A stretch of 41,808 nt of DNA. Origin: Rhodocyclaceae bacterium (GTDB taxonomy: Bacteria; Pseudomonadota; Gammaproteobacteria; Burkholderiales; Rhodocyclaceae). The translations under genes and the position numbers were made by a program. Below the pieces are notes generated by a model, which saw only the letters and a list, made by a program, of their open reading frames with translations, ran no database searches and was not told where the DNA came from. Positions 30,137 through 38,370 of this stretch are shown piece after piece (the stretch's first letter is position 1; every line of letters begins with the position of its first letter). The stretch lies in contig JAUXOM010000090.1 in NCBI GenBank assembly GCA_030682175.1, forward strand, positions 1-41,808. The letters are read 5' to 3'.

Positions 30137-30616
30137 TTACAGCGCTTGCAGGGCGGTCAGCACCTCGGCCGCATGGCCATCGGCCTTGACGGCGCGCCAC
30201 TCGCGGGCCAGCTTGCCGTTGCGGTCGATCAGAAAGGTGCTGCGCTCGATACCCTTGACCAGCTTGCCATACATGTTCTTCAGTTTGATGACATCGAACA
30301 GGATGCAGGCGGTTTCTTCGGCGTCGCTCAACAGTTCGAAGGGCAGCCCCAGTATGCTTTTGAAATTCTCATGCGACTTGATGCTGTCGCGCGACACCCC
30401 CCAGACGCTGCCGCCGGCCTTGACGAATTCGCCATGCAGGTCGCGAAACTGTTGTGCCTCGGTGGTGCAGCCGGGTGTGCTGTCCTTGGGATAAAAATAA
30501 ATCACCAGCGGATTACCGCGTTGCGCGGAGAGGGTGAAGGTCTTGCCGGCGGTGGCCGGCAGGGAGAAATCGGGAACTTCCAGACCAACGGCGGAAGGGG
30601 TGGATGAATTGCTCAT
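30137..30616 (-). CDS. bcp: Thioredoxin-dependent peroxiredoxin, Bcp/PrxQ type
   Basis: A 159-residue peroxiredoxin with the active-site motif YFYPKDSTPGCTTEA; Cys50 is the peroxidatic cysteine, with Thr and Pro positioned as expected. The position five residues later, where many PrxQ proteins have a resolving Cys (CTTEAC), is Gln here. The only other Cys is at about 104 (ETACILFD). It may thus be a 1-Cys enzyme or use the distant Cys. It reduces hydrogen and organic peroxides in the cytoplasm. The start overlaps the stop of the ArnD-like gene (ATGA). Confidence 0.93.
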   Translation of the reverse strand: MSNSSTPSAVGLEVPDFSLPATAGKTFTLSAQRGNPLVIYFYPKDSTPGCTTEAQQFRDLHGEFVKAGGSVWGVSRDSIKSHENFKSILGLPFELLSDAEETACILFDVIKLKNMYGKLVKGIERSTFLIDRNGKLAREWRAVKADGHAAEVLTALQAL

Positions 30617-31542
30617 GTGGCTTGCCTCCAGTCGGATAAAAATTCGTTGCCCTGCAACAGCAGGGTACCGTGGCGTCCCGGCACCTTGCCCACCACGATC
30701 TCATGTCGGGGAAGTTTATCCACGGCAAGGCCGGTAGCCAGCGTCTGAATAGATGTCAGTTCGTAGCCCTGTTCCCGCCAGCCGGTCAGTAATGCCTCGA
30801 TCAGTTCGACACGCTGCGTCGCGCCGGGTTCGATGCGCAGGGTGAAGACATGGCCGGTCGGGGATGGCGTGGCGGTGAGCGCCAGCAATTGCTCGCACAT
30901 GGAGTGCGGGTCAGGTTTTGCTGCATTGGCGAGTTCGTCCAGCGTGGGCAGGGTGGTGGGAAATTGCGGGCAGCGCACGATCTCGCCATGCCACACCGGT
31001 ACAAAGGGATGGCGGCCGCGAGTGTCGCTGGCATAGGCGAAATTGCAGCGCTGGGTCAGGCGCAGGCTATGCGGATTGCCACGCCAGCCGGGGGCGGCAT
31101 GCAGCAGGGGGGGCGTGGAGAAAATTTCCTCGAAAGCAGCCATGGCGCGCTTGAGCTGCGTTTCGCTCCAGGCAGGACCAGCCTTGTCCACTTCGGCCAG
31201 CCAGCGCAGCGTGTCCCAGCCGTGCAGGCCAAGCTCGAAACCATGGTCGCGCACGCTGCGCAAAATGTCGGCACAGCGCCGGCCGATATTGGGTGCCGGC
31301 AGCAGGGTGCCGTAAAGCAGCGAGCGCAGTCCGAAGTGTTCTGTCAGCGTGGTGTTGCTGGCGCGACCATGCAATTGCGGTTGCCAGGCATGGCCGAGCG
31401 CCCGTCCGGAGCGGTCGGGGCCAAGGGCAAACACAAAGCTCGCGCCGGCGCGGTGGCGACGCAGCAGGTCGGTCAGTACCGGCACGCCGTTACAGGCAGC
31501 GCGGTAGCTGGGAACTTCAATTTTGAGAGCGATGCGCGGCAT
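30613..31542 (-). CDS. Polysaccharide deacetylase, ArnD-like
   Basis: A 309-residue NodB-fold protein that follows ArnD throughout: LKIEVPSYRAACNGVPVLTDLL, SFVFALGPDRSGRALG, FELGLHGWDTLRW and AAPGWRGN. ArnD removes a formyl group from undecaprenyl-phosphate-Ara4FN in lipid A modification. No other core arn gene (arnA, B, C, T) is in the window. The next gene upstream in the operon is a small ArnE/EmrE-like transporter, so the pair could serve a related glycolipid modification. An exact Ara4FN substrate is not established. Confidence 0.85.
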   Translation of the reverse strand: MPRIALKIEVPSYRAACNGVPVLTDLLRRHRAGASFVFALGPDRSGRALGHAWQPQLHGRASNTTLTEHFGLRSLLYGTLLPAPNIGRRCADILRSVRDHGFELGLHGWDTLRWLAEVDKAGPAWSETQLKRAMAAFEEIFSTPPLLHAAPGWRGNPHSLRLTQRCNFAYASDTRGRHPFVPVWHGEIVRCPQFPTTLPTLDELANAAKPDPHSMCEQLLALTATPSPTGHVFTLRIEPGATQRVELIEALLTGWREQGYELTSIQTLATGLAVDKLPRHEIVVGKVPGRHGTLLLQGNEFLSDWRQAT

Positions 31543-31612
31543 GGAGGGCTCGAAAATTCGGGGTTGAGATGACCATTACTGGCCTGCGGTGCAGGATCCT
31601 GGCCCGGTCAGC

Positions 31613-31984
31613 CTAGGAACGGGCAATCAGCCAGACGCCGAGGACGATGAAGCCGATGCCCAGCAGTTTCTGCGCGCCCAGCGGTTCGTTGAGCCAGGCC
31701 CAGGCGGCGAGGGCATTGATCAGGTAGCCGATCGACAGCATCGGGTAGGCAATGCTGACCGGCACGCGCGAGAGCGCCATGATCCAGACAACCAGGCTGA
31801 TGGCATAGCAGGTCATGCCGGCCAGGATGGCGGGGTGCATGGCCAGCTTGATGCCGACGGGGAAGGCGTTCTGCCAGTGAAACTCGAAATGGCCGATGGC
31901 GTTGGTGCCGGCCTTCAACAGCAGCTGGGCGACGGCATTCAGCAGCACGCCGGTAAGCACCAGGCTCAAGCTGACGGCATTCAT
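31613..31984 (-). CDS. SMR/EamA-type small transporter (ArnE/F-like)
   Basis: A 123-residue, four-helix protein. It shows GVLLNAVAQLLLKAGTNAIG in the first helix, ALSRVPVSIAYPMLSIGYLIN in the third, and NEPLGAQKLLGIGFIVLGVWLI in the fourth. That is the half-EamA form of the drug/metabolite transporter superfamily used by ArnE and ArnF to flip undecaprenyl-phosphate-aminoarabinose. It precedes the ArnD-like gene by 70 bp and overlaps the end of the Mth938-like gene. EmrE-type drug export is an alternative but less likely beside ArnD. Confidence 0.82.
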   Translation of the reverse strand: MNAVSLSLVLTGVLLNAVAQLLLKAGTNAIGHFEFHWQNAFPVGIKLAMHPAILAGMTCYAISLVVWIMALSRVPVSIAYPMLSIGYLINALAAWAWLNEPLGAQKLLGIGFIVLGVWLIARS

Positions 31985-32367
31985 GGGGCGGACGAAATTT
32001 CGATGATCAACGCCGCGGCCACTACGCGGCCCTCGGTCATCAGGATGTTATAGGTGCGGCAGGCGGCCTGTGTATCCATCACTTCGATGTTGCGGCCGGC
32101 TTCGATCAGCGGCCGCAGCAAGGCGGGCGAGGGAAAGCGTTGCCGGTTGCCGGTGCCGAGCAACAGGACATCGCAACGCAGCGTCGCCAGTGGTTCGAGG
32201 TGGGCATGGGCGAGCGCGGCGAAGTCGTCCGGACCCCAATCCAGGTCGAGATGGTCTGGCAGCAGCAGCAGGCTGCGCCGCAGTTCGCGGCCGTCTACGG
32301 AGACGTGGTGGTCGCCATAGCCGGTGACGGCGTGGCGGGTGCTGAGCGAGTCGTCGTGAAGTTTCAA
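31981..32367 (-). CDS. Mth938-like domain (DUF498/NDUFAF3-like) protein
   Basis: A 128-residue protein of the Mth938 fold family. It shows VTGYGDHHVSVDGRELRRSL, then CDVLLLGTGNRQRFPSPALL and IEVMDTQAACRTYNILMTEGR, the conserved C-terminal part. The eukaryotic homologue assists complex I assembly; the bacterial role is unknown. Its stop overlaps the start of the SMR-type gene. It is the first gene of the minus-strand block, with about 115 bp to the divergent alaA. Confidence 0.9.
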   Translation of the reverse strand: MKLHDDSLSTRHAVTGYGDHHVSVDGRELRRSLLLLPDHLDLDWGPDDFAALAHAHLEPLATLRCDVLLLGTGNRQRFPSPALLRPLIEAGRNIEVMDTQAACRTYNILMTEGRVVAAALIIEISSAP

Positions 32368-32417
32368 GGCGGTGGCGTGTGGTGAGAACGTAATTTCTGA
32401 TCGTTGGGTTGCCGCGG

Positions 32418-32447
32418 TTCTGGCTCAGGCTGGGTTAAGATTATAAC
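32418..32447 (+). promoter_or_regulatory. Possible promoter of the alaA-hom-thrC operon
   Basis: A TATAAC hexamer (32442-32447) sits in an AT-rich island 35 bp before the alaA ATG. The best upstream box at 18 bp is TTCTGG, a weak -35. The region between 32368 and 32482 holds nothing else I can recognise. Confidence 0.3.
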
Positions 32448-32482
32448 CTTTCACTTTTATCGCCTTCGTGCCCCAAACCACC

Positions 32483-33709
32483 ATGCAACCCGTCCATAAA
32501 TCCGCCAAACTCGCCAGTGTGTGCTACGACATCCGTGGGCCGGTGCTGGCGCGCGCGCGCCAGATGGAAGAGGAGGGGCACCGTGTCATCAAGTTGAACA
32601 TCGGTAATCCGGCGGCGTTCGGTTTCGAGGCGCCGGAGGAAATCGTCGTCGATGTGATCCGCAACATCCGCGATGCCTCCGGCTACTCTGACTCCAAGGG
32701 CTTGTTCGCCGCACGCAAGGCGGTGATGCACTATTGCCAGCAGAAGCAGATTGCCGATGTCACCATCGATGACATCTATCTCGGCAACGGTGTTTCCGAA
32801 CTGATCGTCATGTCCATGCAGGGGTTGCTGGACAATGGCGACGAGGTATTGGTGCCGGCTCCCGACTATCCGCTATGGACGGCTGCCGTCACCCTGTCCG
32901 GGGGCACGCCGCGGCACTATCTCTGCGACGAGGGCGCCGGTTGGCTGCCCGACATTGCCGACATGCGCGCCAAGATCACCCCCCAGACCCGCGCCATCGT
33001 CGTCATCAACCCCAACAATCCCACCGGCGCCTTGTATCCGGATGACCTGCTGAAAGAAATCGTCGAGCTGGCGCGCCAGCATCAGTTGATCATCTTCGCC
33101 GACGAAATCTACGACAAGGTGCTCTACGACGGCCGCACGCACACCTCGCTGGCCAGCCTGGCCGACGACGTGCTGTTCATCACCTTCAACGGCCTGTCGA
33201 AGAACTATCGGGCCTGTGGTTTTCGCGCCGGCTGGATGATCGTTTCCGGCGAAAAACGCCATGCGCAGGATTACATCGAGGGGCTGGGCATCCTCGCCTC
33301 GATGCGCCTGTGCTCCAATGTGCCGGGTCAGCACGCGATCCAGACCGCGCTGGGCGGCTATCAGAGCATCGATGAACTGGTGGCGCCGCAGGGTCGTTTG
33401 TCCAAGCAGCGCGACGTGGCCTGGGAACTGCTCTCGGCGATCCCCGGAGTTTCATGTGTCAAGCCACAGGCGGCGCTTTACTGCTTTCCGCGCCTCGACC
33501 CGAAAATTTACCCGATCAGCGACGACCAGCAGTTCATTCTTGAACTGGTAGAAACGGAAAAGGTGCTGCTGGTGCAGGGGCGCGGCTTCAACTGGCCGAC
33601 CCCCGATCACTTTCGCGTCGTGTTCCTGCCCAACGTCGATGATCTCACCGAAGCCATCGGCCGCATCGCGCGTTTCCTTGATCAATATCGCAAGCGGCAC
33701 GGCACCTGA
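32483..33709 (+). CDS. alaA: Alanine/glutamate-pyruvate aminotransferase AlaA type
   Basis: A 408-residue fold-type I PLP enzyme. N-terminal SAKLASVCYDIRGPVL matches the start of AlaA proteins, which is why I chose the ATG at 32483 over the GTG at 32468. NPNNPTGALY, FADEIYDKVLYD and the PLP lysine K240 in FNGLSKNYRACGFR are intact. It makes alanine from pyruvate and glutamate. In many betaproteobacteria this gene precedes hom and thrC, as here; hom follows after 28 bp. No good Shine-Dalgarno is visible. Confidence 0.92.
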   Translation: MQPVHKSAKLASVCYDIRGPVLARARQMEEEGHRVIKLNIGNPAAFGFEAPEEIVVDVIRNIRDASGYSDSKGLFAARKAVMHYCQQKQIADVTIDDIYLGNGVSELIVMSMQGLLDNGDEVLVPAPDYPLWTAAVTLSGGTPRHYLCDEGAGWLPDIADMRAKITPQTRAIVVINPNNPTGALYPDDLLKEIVELARQHQLIIFADEIYDKVLYDGRTHTSLASLADDVLFITFNGLSKNYRACGFRAGWMIVSGEKRHAQDYIEGLGILASMRLCSNVPGQHAIQTALGGYQSIDELVAPQGRLSKQRDVAWELLSAIPGVSCVKPQAALYCFPRLDPKIYPISDDQQFILELVETEKVLLVQGRGFNWPTPDHFRVVFLPNVDDLTEAIGRIARFLDQYRKRHGT

Positions 33710-33737
33710 TCAATCTTTCTCACTTTTCCGAGTATTT

Positions 33738-35048
33738 ATGAAACCAATCAATGTTGGATTGCTGGGCATCGGCACGGTCGGTGGCGGCACATTTACAGTT
33801 CTTTCCCGCAATGAAGCGGAAATCACCCGGCGCGCCGGCCGACCGATTCGCGTCACGCAAGTTGCCGACAAGAATCTTGAGCTGGCCAGGCAAGTTACCG
33901 GGGGCAAGGTGGCGGTGACGGATGACGCCTTTGCCGTGGTGAGCAACCCCGAGATCGACATCGTTGTTGAACTGATCGGCGGCTGCGGCATAGCCAAGGA
34001 ACTGGTGCTGAAGGCCATCGAGAACGGCAAGCATGTTGTTACCGCCAACAAGGCTTTACTGGCGATGCATGGCAATGAAATCTTCGCCGCCGCCCAGAAA
34101 TTGGGGGTGATGGTCGCCTTCGAGGCGGCCGTGGCCGGTGGCATCCCGATCATCAAGGCGCTGCGCGAGGGCCTCACCGCCAACCGCATCCAGTGGATCG
34201 CCGGCATCATCAACGGCACCACCAACTTCATCCTTTCCGAGATGCGCGACAAGGGCCTGACCTTCGATGTCGTGCTCAAGGAGGCGCAGCGCCTGGGCTA
34301 TGCCGAGGCTGACCCGACCTTCGACGTCGAAGGCGTCGATGCCGCGCACAAGCTGACCATCATGTCGGCGATTGCCTTCGGCATCCCGATGCAATTCGAC
34401 AAGGCGCACATCGAGGGCATCAGCAAGCTTGAAGCCGCCGACATCAAGTACGCCGAGCAATTGGGCTACCGCATCAAGCTGCTGGGCATCACCAGGCGCA
34501 CGCCTGACGGCGTGGAGTTGCGCGTCCATCCGACCCTGATTCCTGCCCGGCGCCTGATCGCCAATGTCGAGGGAGCGATGAACGCCGTGCTGGTGCAGGG
34601 CGACGCGGTCGGCGCCACGCTTTACTACGGCAAGGGCGCCGGCGCCGAGCCGACCGCCAGCGCGGTGATCGCCGATCTCGTCGATGTCACCCGCATGCAA
34701 ACCGCCGATCCGGAACACCGCGTGCCGCATCTGGCTTTTCAGCCCGACCAGATGGACGACCTCAAGGTATTGCCGATTGGCGAGGTGCGGACCGGCTACT
34801 ACTTGCGCATGCGGGTCGAGGACAAGCCGGGGGTGCTTGCCGACATCACGCGCATCCTTGCCGATCAGCAAATTTCCATCGACGCCATGATCCAGCGCGA
34901 ACCCGCCGAGGACGAGACGCAGACCGAAATCATCATGCTGACCCACATCGTGCGCGAAAAGCAGGTCGATGCGGCGATGCGCTTGATCGAGGCCTTGCCG
35001 GTCGTGACCGGGAAAATCGTGCGTTTGCGCCTCGAAGAGTTGAGCTGA
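33738..35048 (+). CDS. hom: Homoserine dehydrogenase
   Basis: A 436-residue monofunctional enzyme. The NAD(P) loop GLLGIGTVGGGT is at residues 7-18. VTANKALLA and AGIINGTTNFILSEM follow, with the catalytic domain up to about residue 340. A C-terminal ACT domain (GYYLRMRVEDKPGVLADITR onward) gives feedback control, usually by threonine. It reduces aspartate semialdehyde to homoserine. The start ATG is chosen by the family N-terminus. It lies between alaA and an unexpected membrane-protein gene that separates it from thrC. Confidence 0.97.
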   Translation: MKPINVGLLGIGTVGGGTFTVLSRNEAEITRRAGRPIRVTQVADKNLELARQVTGGKVAVTDDAFAVVSNPEIDIVVELIGGCGIAKELVLKAIENGKHVVTANKALLAMHGNEIFAAAQKLGVMVAFEAAVAGGIPIIKALREGLTANRIQWIAGIINGTTNFILSEMRDKGLTFDVVLKEAQRLGYAEADPTFDVEGVDAAHKLTIMSAIAFGIPMQFDKAHIEGISKLEAADIKYAEQLGYRIKLLGITRRTPDGVELRVHPTLIPARRLIANVEGAMNAVLVQGDAVGATLYYGKGAGAEPTASAVIADLVDVTRMQTADPEHRVPHLAFQPDQMDDLKVLPIGEVRTGYYLRMRVEDKPGVLADITRILADQQISIDAMIQREPAEDETQTEIIMLTHIVREKQVDAAMRLIEALPVVTGKIVRLRLEELS

Positions 35049-35060
35049 CAGCTCCAGCAG

Positions 35061-36215
35061 ATGCTGGTCTATCTCGGCATCTGCGCCGTTCTGGCCTTTC
35101 TGGCGGCGCTGTTCGCGGCGTTACTCGCCGTACCGCCAGCGCCGACTATTCATATCGCCTTTGCCGCCGGCGCAATGCCACTGGTATTCGGCGCCATCAT
35201 TCACTTCGTGCCGGTCCTGACCCGGACCGCCACGCCCGGGCGCCCGCTGCTGCTCCTGCCGCTCCTCGTCCAGCTTGCTGGCATTGCCACTCCGCTCGCC
35301 CTGGCCGGAATCCTGCCTGGTTGGAGCCTGCATGCCGCGGCGAGCGGGGTTGCGCTGGCAGCCCTGCTTCTGCTGGTGTGGATCACGCGTCGCCTGCGCG
35401 TCACGCTGGGCTCCCCGCATCCTGGTGCGCGCTGGTACGGGGCCGCGCTGCTCTGTCTGTTTTTTGCCGTCAGCCTGGTGCCGGTCTGGCTGGCACGGCC
35501 CGAACTGGGCGCGGTCTTGCGCCTGTTTCACCTGCATCTCAATACCGTGGGATTCATCGGCCTGGCGGCCCTGGGCACGCTGCCGGTGCTGGTGCCGACG
35601 GTGCTGGGACGCCCCGATCCGGCTGCCGCCGCCCGCTTGCGCCGTGAGCTGCCGATTGCCGCAGGCGGGGTGGTGCTGGTCGCGGCAGGAGCGGCCGGCG
35701 GTAACCCGGTCGGTGCCTGGCTGTCCCTCGGCGGTGCCGCGCTGCTGCTCTGGGTGGTCGGTAACAATCTGCTGGCCTGGCGGCGTACCTTTGGCTTCGC
35801 CGCGATAATCAACGCCGGAGCGGCGGCGTCATTGCTGGCGGCCACCACCGGCCTGGCGCTGCTGCTGCTGCTGGGCATGGCGCATGGTCTGGGGCTAATG
35901 TCAGCGCGCCCGGCGATTGCCAGTTTCGTGGCGGCCTTCCTGTTGCCGCTCGTCACTGGCGCACTAAGCCACTTGTTACCGGTCTGGCGCCATCCGGGCG
36001 CTAATTTGCCGCAGCGCCGCATCCTGCATGCACGTCTGGCCTGGGGCGGTCGCTGGCGTGCCGTGCTGTTTCTGGCGGGCGGGCTCTGGCTCGCGTTTGA
36101 CGATGCGCGTGGGTGGCTGCCCGTGGCAATCGGCATGCTGCTGTTTGCCCTGCAGCTGCTGCGCGGATGGGTGGACAGGCCAGAACCCAGCGACGATAAT
36201 TCCCGTCCGCATTAG
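35061..36215 (+). CDS. Polytopic, histidine-bearing membrane protein (NnrS/heme-copper-oxidase-I-like)
   Basis: A 384-residue protein with about twelve helices. Conserved-looking histidines fall within helices or at their ends: GAIIHFVPVLTRT, LFHLHLNTVGFIGLAALG, GMAHGLGLMSARP and ALSHLLPVWRH. This pattern resembles NnrS-like and cytochrome-oxidase-subunit-I-like heme proteins. I cannot name the function; heme or metal binding in the membrane is the best inference. It sits 12 bp after hom and 23 bp before thrC, so it is part of the operon. AVPPAPT in its second helix region is encoded by a repeat copy (35126-35147). Confidence 0.8.
   Translation: MLVYLGICAVLAFLAALFAALLAVPPAPTIHIAFAAGAMPLVFGAIIHFVPVLTRTATPGRPLLLLPLLVQLAGIATPLALAGILPGWSLHAAASGVALAALLLLVWITRRLRVTLGSPHPGARWYGAALLCLFFAVSLVPVWLARPELGAVLRLFHLHLNTVGFIGLAALGTLPVLVPTVLGRPDPAAAARLRRELPIAAGGVVLVAAGAAGGNPVGAWLSLGGAALLLWVVGNNLLAWRRTFGFAAIINAGAAASLLAATTGLALLLLLGMAHGLGLMSARPAIASFVAAFLLPLVTGALSHLLPVWRHPGANLPQRRILHARLAWGGRWRAVLFLAGGLWLAFDDARGWLPVAIGMLLFALQLLRGWVDRPEPSDDNSRPH
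35126..35147 (-). repeat. Dispersed 24-bp repeat, copy 8 (inside the NnrS-like gene)
   Basis: Matches over 22 bp with no difference; the flanking A-tract is broken by a T. It encodes AVPPAPT, the same frame as in mnhD. Confidence 0.85.
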
Positions 36216-36238
36216 TCACTCGATAGCCAATACATCCC

Positions 36239-37753
36239 ATGAAATACATTTCCACGCGCGGTGGTGCCGCACCGCAGAACTTCAGCGACATTCTCCTCGG
36301 CGGCCTGGCATCCGACGGCGGCCTTTATCTGCCCGAAACCTATCCGCAGGTCAGCGCTGCAGAACTCGCCGCATGGCGCGAACTGCCTTATGCCGGGCTG
36401 GCGCTGCGCATCCTCGAAAAGTTCATCGACGACATTCCTGGCGACACGCTAAAGGATCTGGTTGAACGCGCCTACACGGCCCATACCTTCCGCCATACAC
36501 GCCCCGGTTGCGATGCTGCTGACATCACGCCATTGACTACGCTCGAGCCGGGATTGCAAGAAACACGCCGGGCCGCCCCAAGTGTTTCTTTGCCCCCGAG
36601 GGGGGAAGCCGAGCGCGGCGAGGTTTGCGGGGGGGGGCTTTATCTGCTCGAACTGTCGAATGGCCCGACGCTGGCCTTCAAGGACATGGCGATGCAACTG
36701 CTCGGCAATCTGTTCGAGCATGTGCTATCTGTGCGCGGTGAAACCATCAATATCCTTGGTGCAACCTCGGGCGATACCGGCTCGGCGGCCGAGTACGCCA
36801 TGCGCGGCAAGCACGGTGTGCGCGTCTTCATGCTGTCGCCGCATGGCCTGATGTCGGCTTTCCAGCGCGCCCAGATGTATTCGCTGCAGGAACCGAATAT
36901 CTTCAACATCGCCATCGAGGGCATGTTCGACGACTGTCAGGACATCGTCAAGGCGGTTTCCAACGACGCCGCCTTCAAGGCGCAATACAAGATCGGTGCG
37001 GTCAACTCGATCAACTGGGCGCGCGTGCTGGCCCAGATCGTTTATTACTTCAAGGGCTATTTTGCGGCAACGCGCAGCAACGATGAACGGGTGTCATTTG
37101 CCGTGCCGTCGGGAAATTTCGGCAACATCTGCGCCGGCCACATCGCGCACCAGATGGGTTTGCCGATTCACCGGCTGGTCCTGGCCACCAACGAGAACGA
37201 CGTGCTCGACGAATTCTTCCGCACCGGCGTCTACCGGCCGCGTGGCGCGAGCGATACCTGGGTGACATCGAGTCCATCGATGGATATCTCCAAGGCGTCG
37301 AATTTCGAGCGCTTCGTCTTCGACCTGGTCGGCCGCGATGCGGCGGTGGTGCGCGAACTGTGGGCCAAGGTGGATACGGGCGGCAGTTTCGATCTCAATG
37401 ACACACCTTATATCTCCCGGCTTGCCGACTTCCGTTTCGTCTCCGGCAAGAGTACCCATGCGGATCGTCTGGCCACGATCCGCGCTGTCTGGCAGCAGCA
37501 TCGGTTGATGATCGATACGCACACGGCCGATGCGCTCAAGGTGGCGCGCGAACAGCGTGAAGCGGGCATACCGATGATCGTGCTGGAAACGGCCCAGCCG
37601 GTGAAGTTCGCCGAGACCATCCAGGAGGCGCTGGGTTGCGATCCGCAACGGCCCGCGGACTTCGATGGCATCGAAAAACTCCCGCAGCAGGTCGCGGTGA
37701 TGAAGGCGGATGTGCAGGCGGTCAAGGACTTCATCGTCAGCCATTGCACATGA
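36239..37753 (+). CDS. thrC: Threonine synthase with an in-frame repeat insertion
   Basis: A 504-residue PLP enzyme of the long (fold II, E. coli-like) ThrC group. It starts MKYISTRGGAAPQNFSDILL. SNGPTLAFKDMAMQLLGNLF contains the PLP lysine K148. ILGATSGDTGSAAEYAM and VPSGNFGNICAG follow. It makes threonine from phosphohomoserine. Residues 107-132 (ETRRAAPSVSLPPRGEAERG core) have no place in the family, where the conserved GLYLLELSNGPT directly follows the preceding strand. They are encoded by a type A hairpin element. The insert lies about 15 residues before the active-site lysine but in a surface-loop position. The gene is otherwise intact, so the enzyme is probably functional. Confidence 0.95.
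   Translation: MKYISTRGGAAPQNFSDILLGGLASDGGLYLPETYPQVSAAELAAWRELPYAGLALRILEKFIDDIPGDTLKDLVERAYTAHTFRHTRPGCDAADITPLTTLEPGLQETRRAAPSVSLPPRGEAERGEVCGGGLYLLELSNGPTLAFKDMAMQLLGNLFEHVLSVRGETINILGATSGDTGSAAEYAMRGKHGVRVFMLSPHGLMSAFQRAQMYSLQEPNIFNIAIEGMFDDCQDIVKAVSNDAAFKAQYKIGAVNSINWARVLAQIVYYFKGYFAATRSNDERVSFAVPSGNFGNICAGHIAHQMGLPIHRLVLATNENDVLDEFFRTGVYRPRGASDTWVTSSPSMDISKASNFERFVFDLVGRDAAVVRELWAKVDTGGSFDLNDTPYISRLADFRFVSGKSTHADRLATIRAVWQQHRLMIDTHTADALKVAREQREAGIPMIVLETAQPVKFAETIQEALGCDPQRPADFDGIEKLPQQVAVMKADVQAVKDFIVSHCT
36558..36637 (+). repeat. Type A hairpin element inside thrC, copy 3
   Basis: Stem AAGAAACAC (36558-36566) pairs with 36582-36590 around the loop GCCGGGCCGCCCCAA. CCCCCGAGGGGGG and GCCGAGCGCGGCGAGG follow, then TTTGCG and a G run. 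At about 78-80 bp the insertion keeps the reading frame of thrC and contains no stop on that frame. Confidence 0.9.
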
Positions 37754-38370
37754 AAATCGACCAGGCCGCGCTCTGGTCCGAACGTTATGCCGAGGCCGGC
37801 ACGGAATATCTGTTCGGCACGGCGCCCAACAAGTTTCTGGCCACGCAGCTGCGGCGGCTGCAACCGGGCTGGACGGCGCTTGCGGTGGCCGACGGTGAGG
37901 GGCGCAACAGCGTTTTCCTCGCTGAGGCAGGGTTGAACGTCACTGCCGTTGAAATCTCGCCGGTCGGCTTGCACAAGGCGCAGCGTCTGGCGGTAAGCCG
38001 TCATGTCGCGGTGAACTTCGTGCTGGCTGACGTGCTGCAGTGGCGGGCGTCGCTACAGTTCGACGTGGTAGTGGCCATCTTTGTGCAGTTCGTTGGTCCG
38101 GAAGGACGCGCCGTGCTGTTCGAACGGATTCGCTCTGCCGTGAAGCCTGGTGGCCTGCTGCTGATGCAGGGCTATACCCCGAAGCAGCTTGAATACGCTA
38201 CTGGCGGACCGTCCGGCGTGGAAAACCTCTACACCACAGAATTGCTGGAGAAGGAATTTTCCGATTGGGAGATGCTGGAACTCCGCGAGTACGAGGACGA
38301 CCTCGCCGAGGGCGCCGGCCACAAGGGCCATTCAGCCCTGATTGATCTGGTGGCGAAAAAACGGCGCTAG
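37750..38370 (+). CDS. Class I SAM-dependent methyltransferase (TehB-like)
   Basis: A 206-residue protein. SERYAEAGTEYLFGTAPNKFL at the N-terminus and motif I in ALAVADGEGRNSVFLAEAG bind SAM; an acidic residue follows in VTAVEISPVGLHKA. FDVVVAIFVQFVGPEGR and AVKPGGLLLMQGYTPKQLEY complete a small Rossmann fold. This matches the TehB/thiopurine-like methyltransferases widely found in proteobacteria. The substrate is unknown. The start overlaps the thrC stop (ATGA). Its last 4 bp overlap an opposite-strand small ORF. Confidence 0.9.
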   Translation: MKIDQAALWSERYAEAGTEYLFGTAPNKFLATQLRRLQPGWTALAVADGEGRNSVFLAEAGLNVTAVEISPVGLHKAQRLAVSRHVAVNFVLADVLQWRASLQFDVVVAIFVQFVGPEGRAVLFERIRSAVKPGGLLLMQGYTPKQLEYATGGPSGVENLYTTELLEKEFSDWEMLELREYEDDLAEGAGHKGHSALIDLVAKKRR

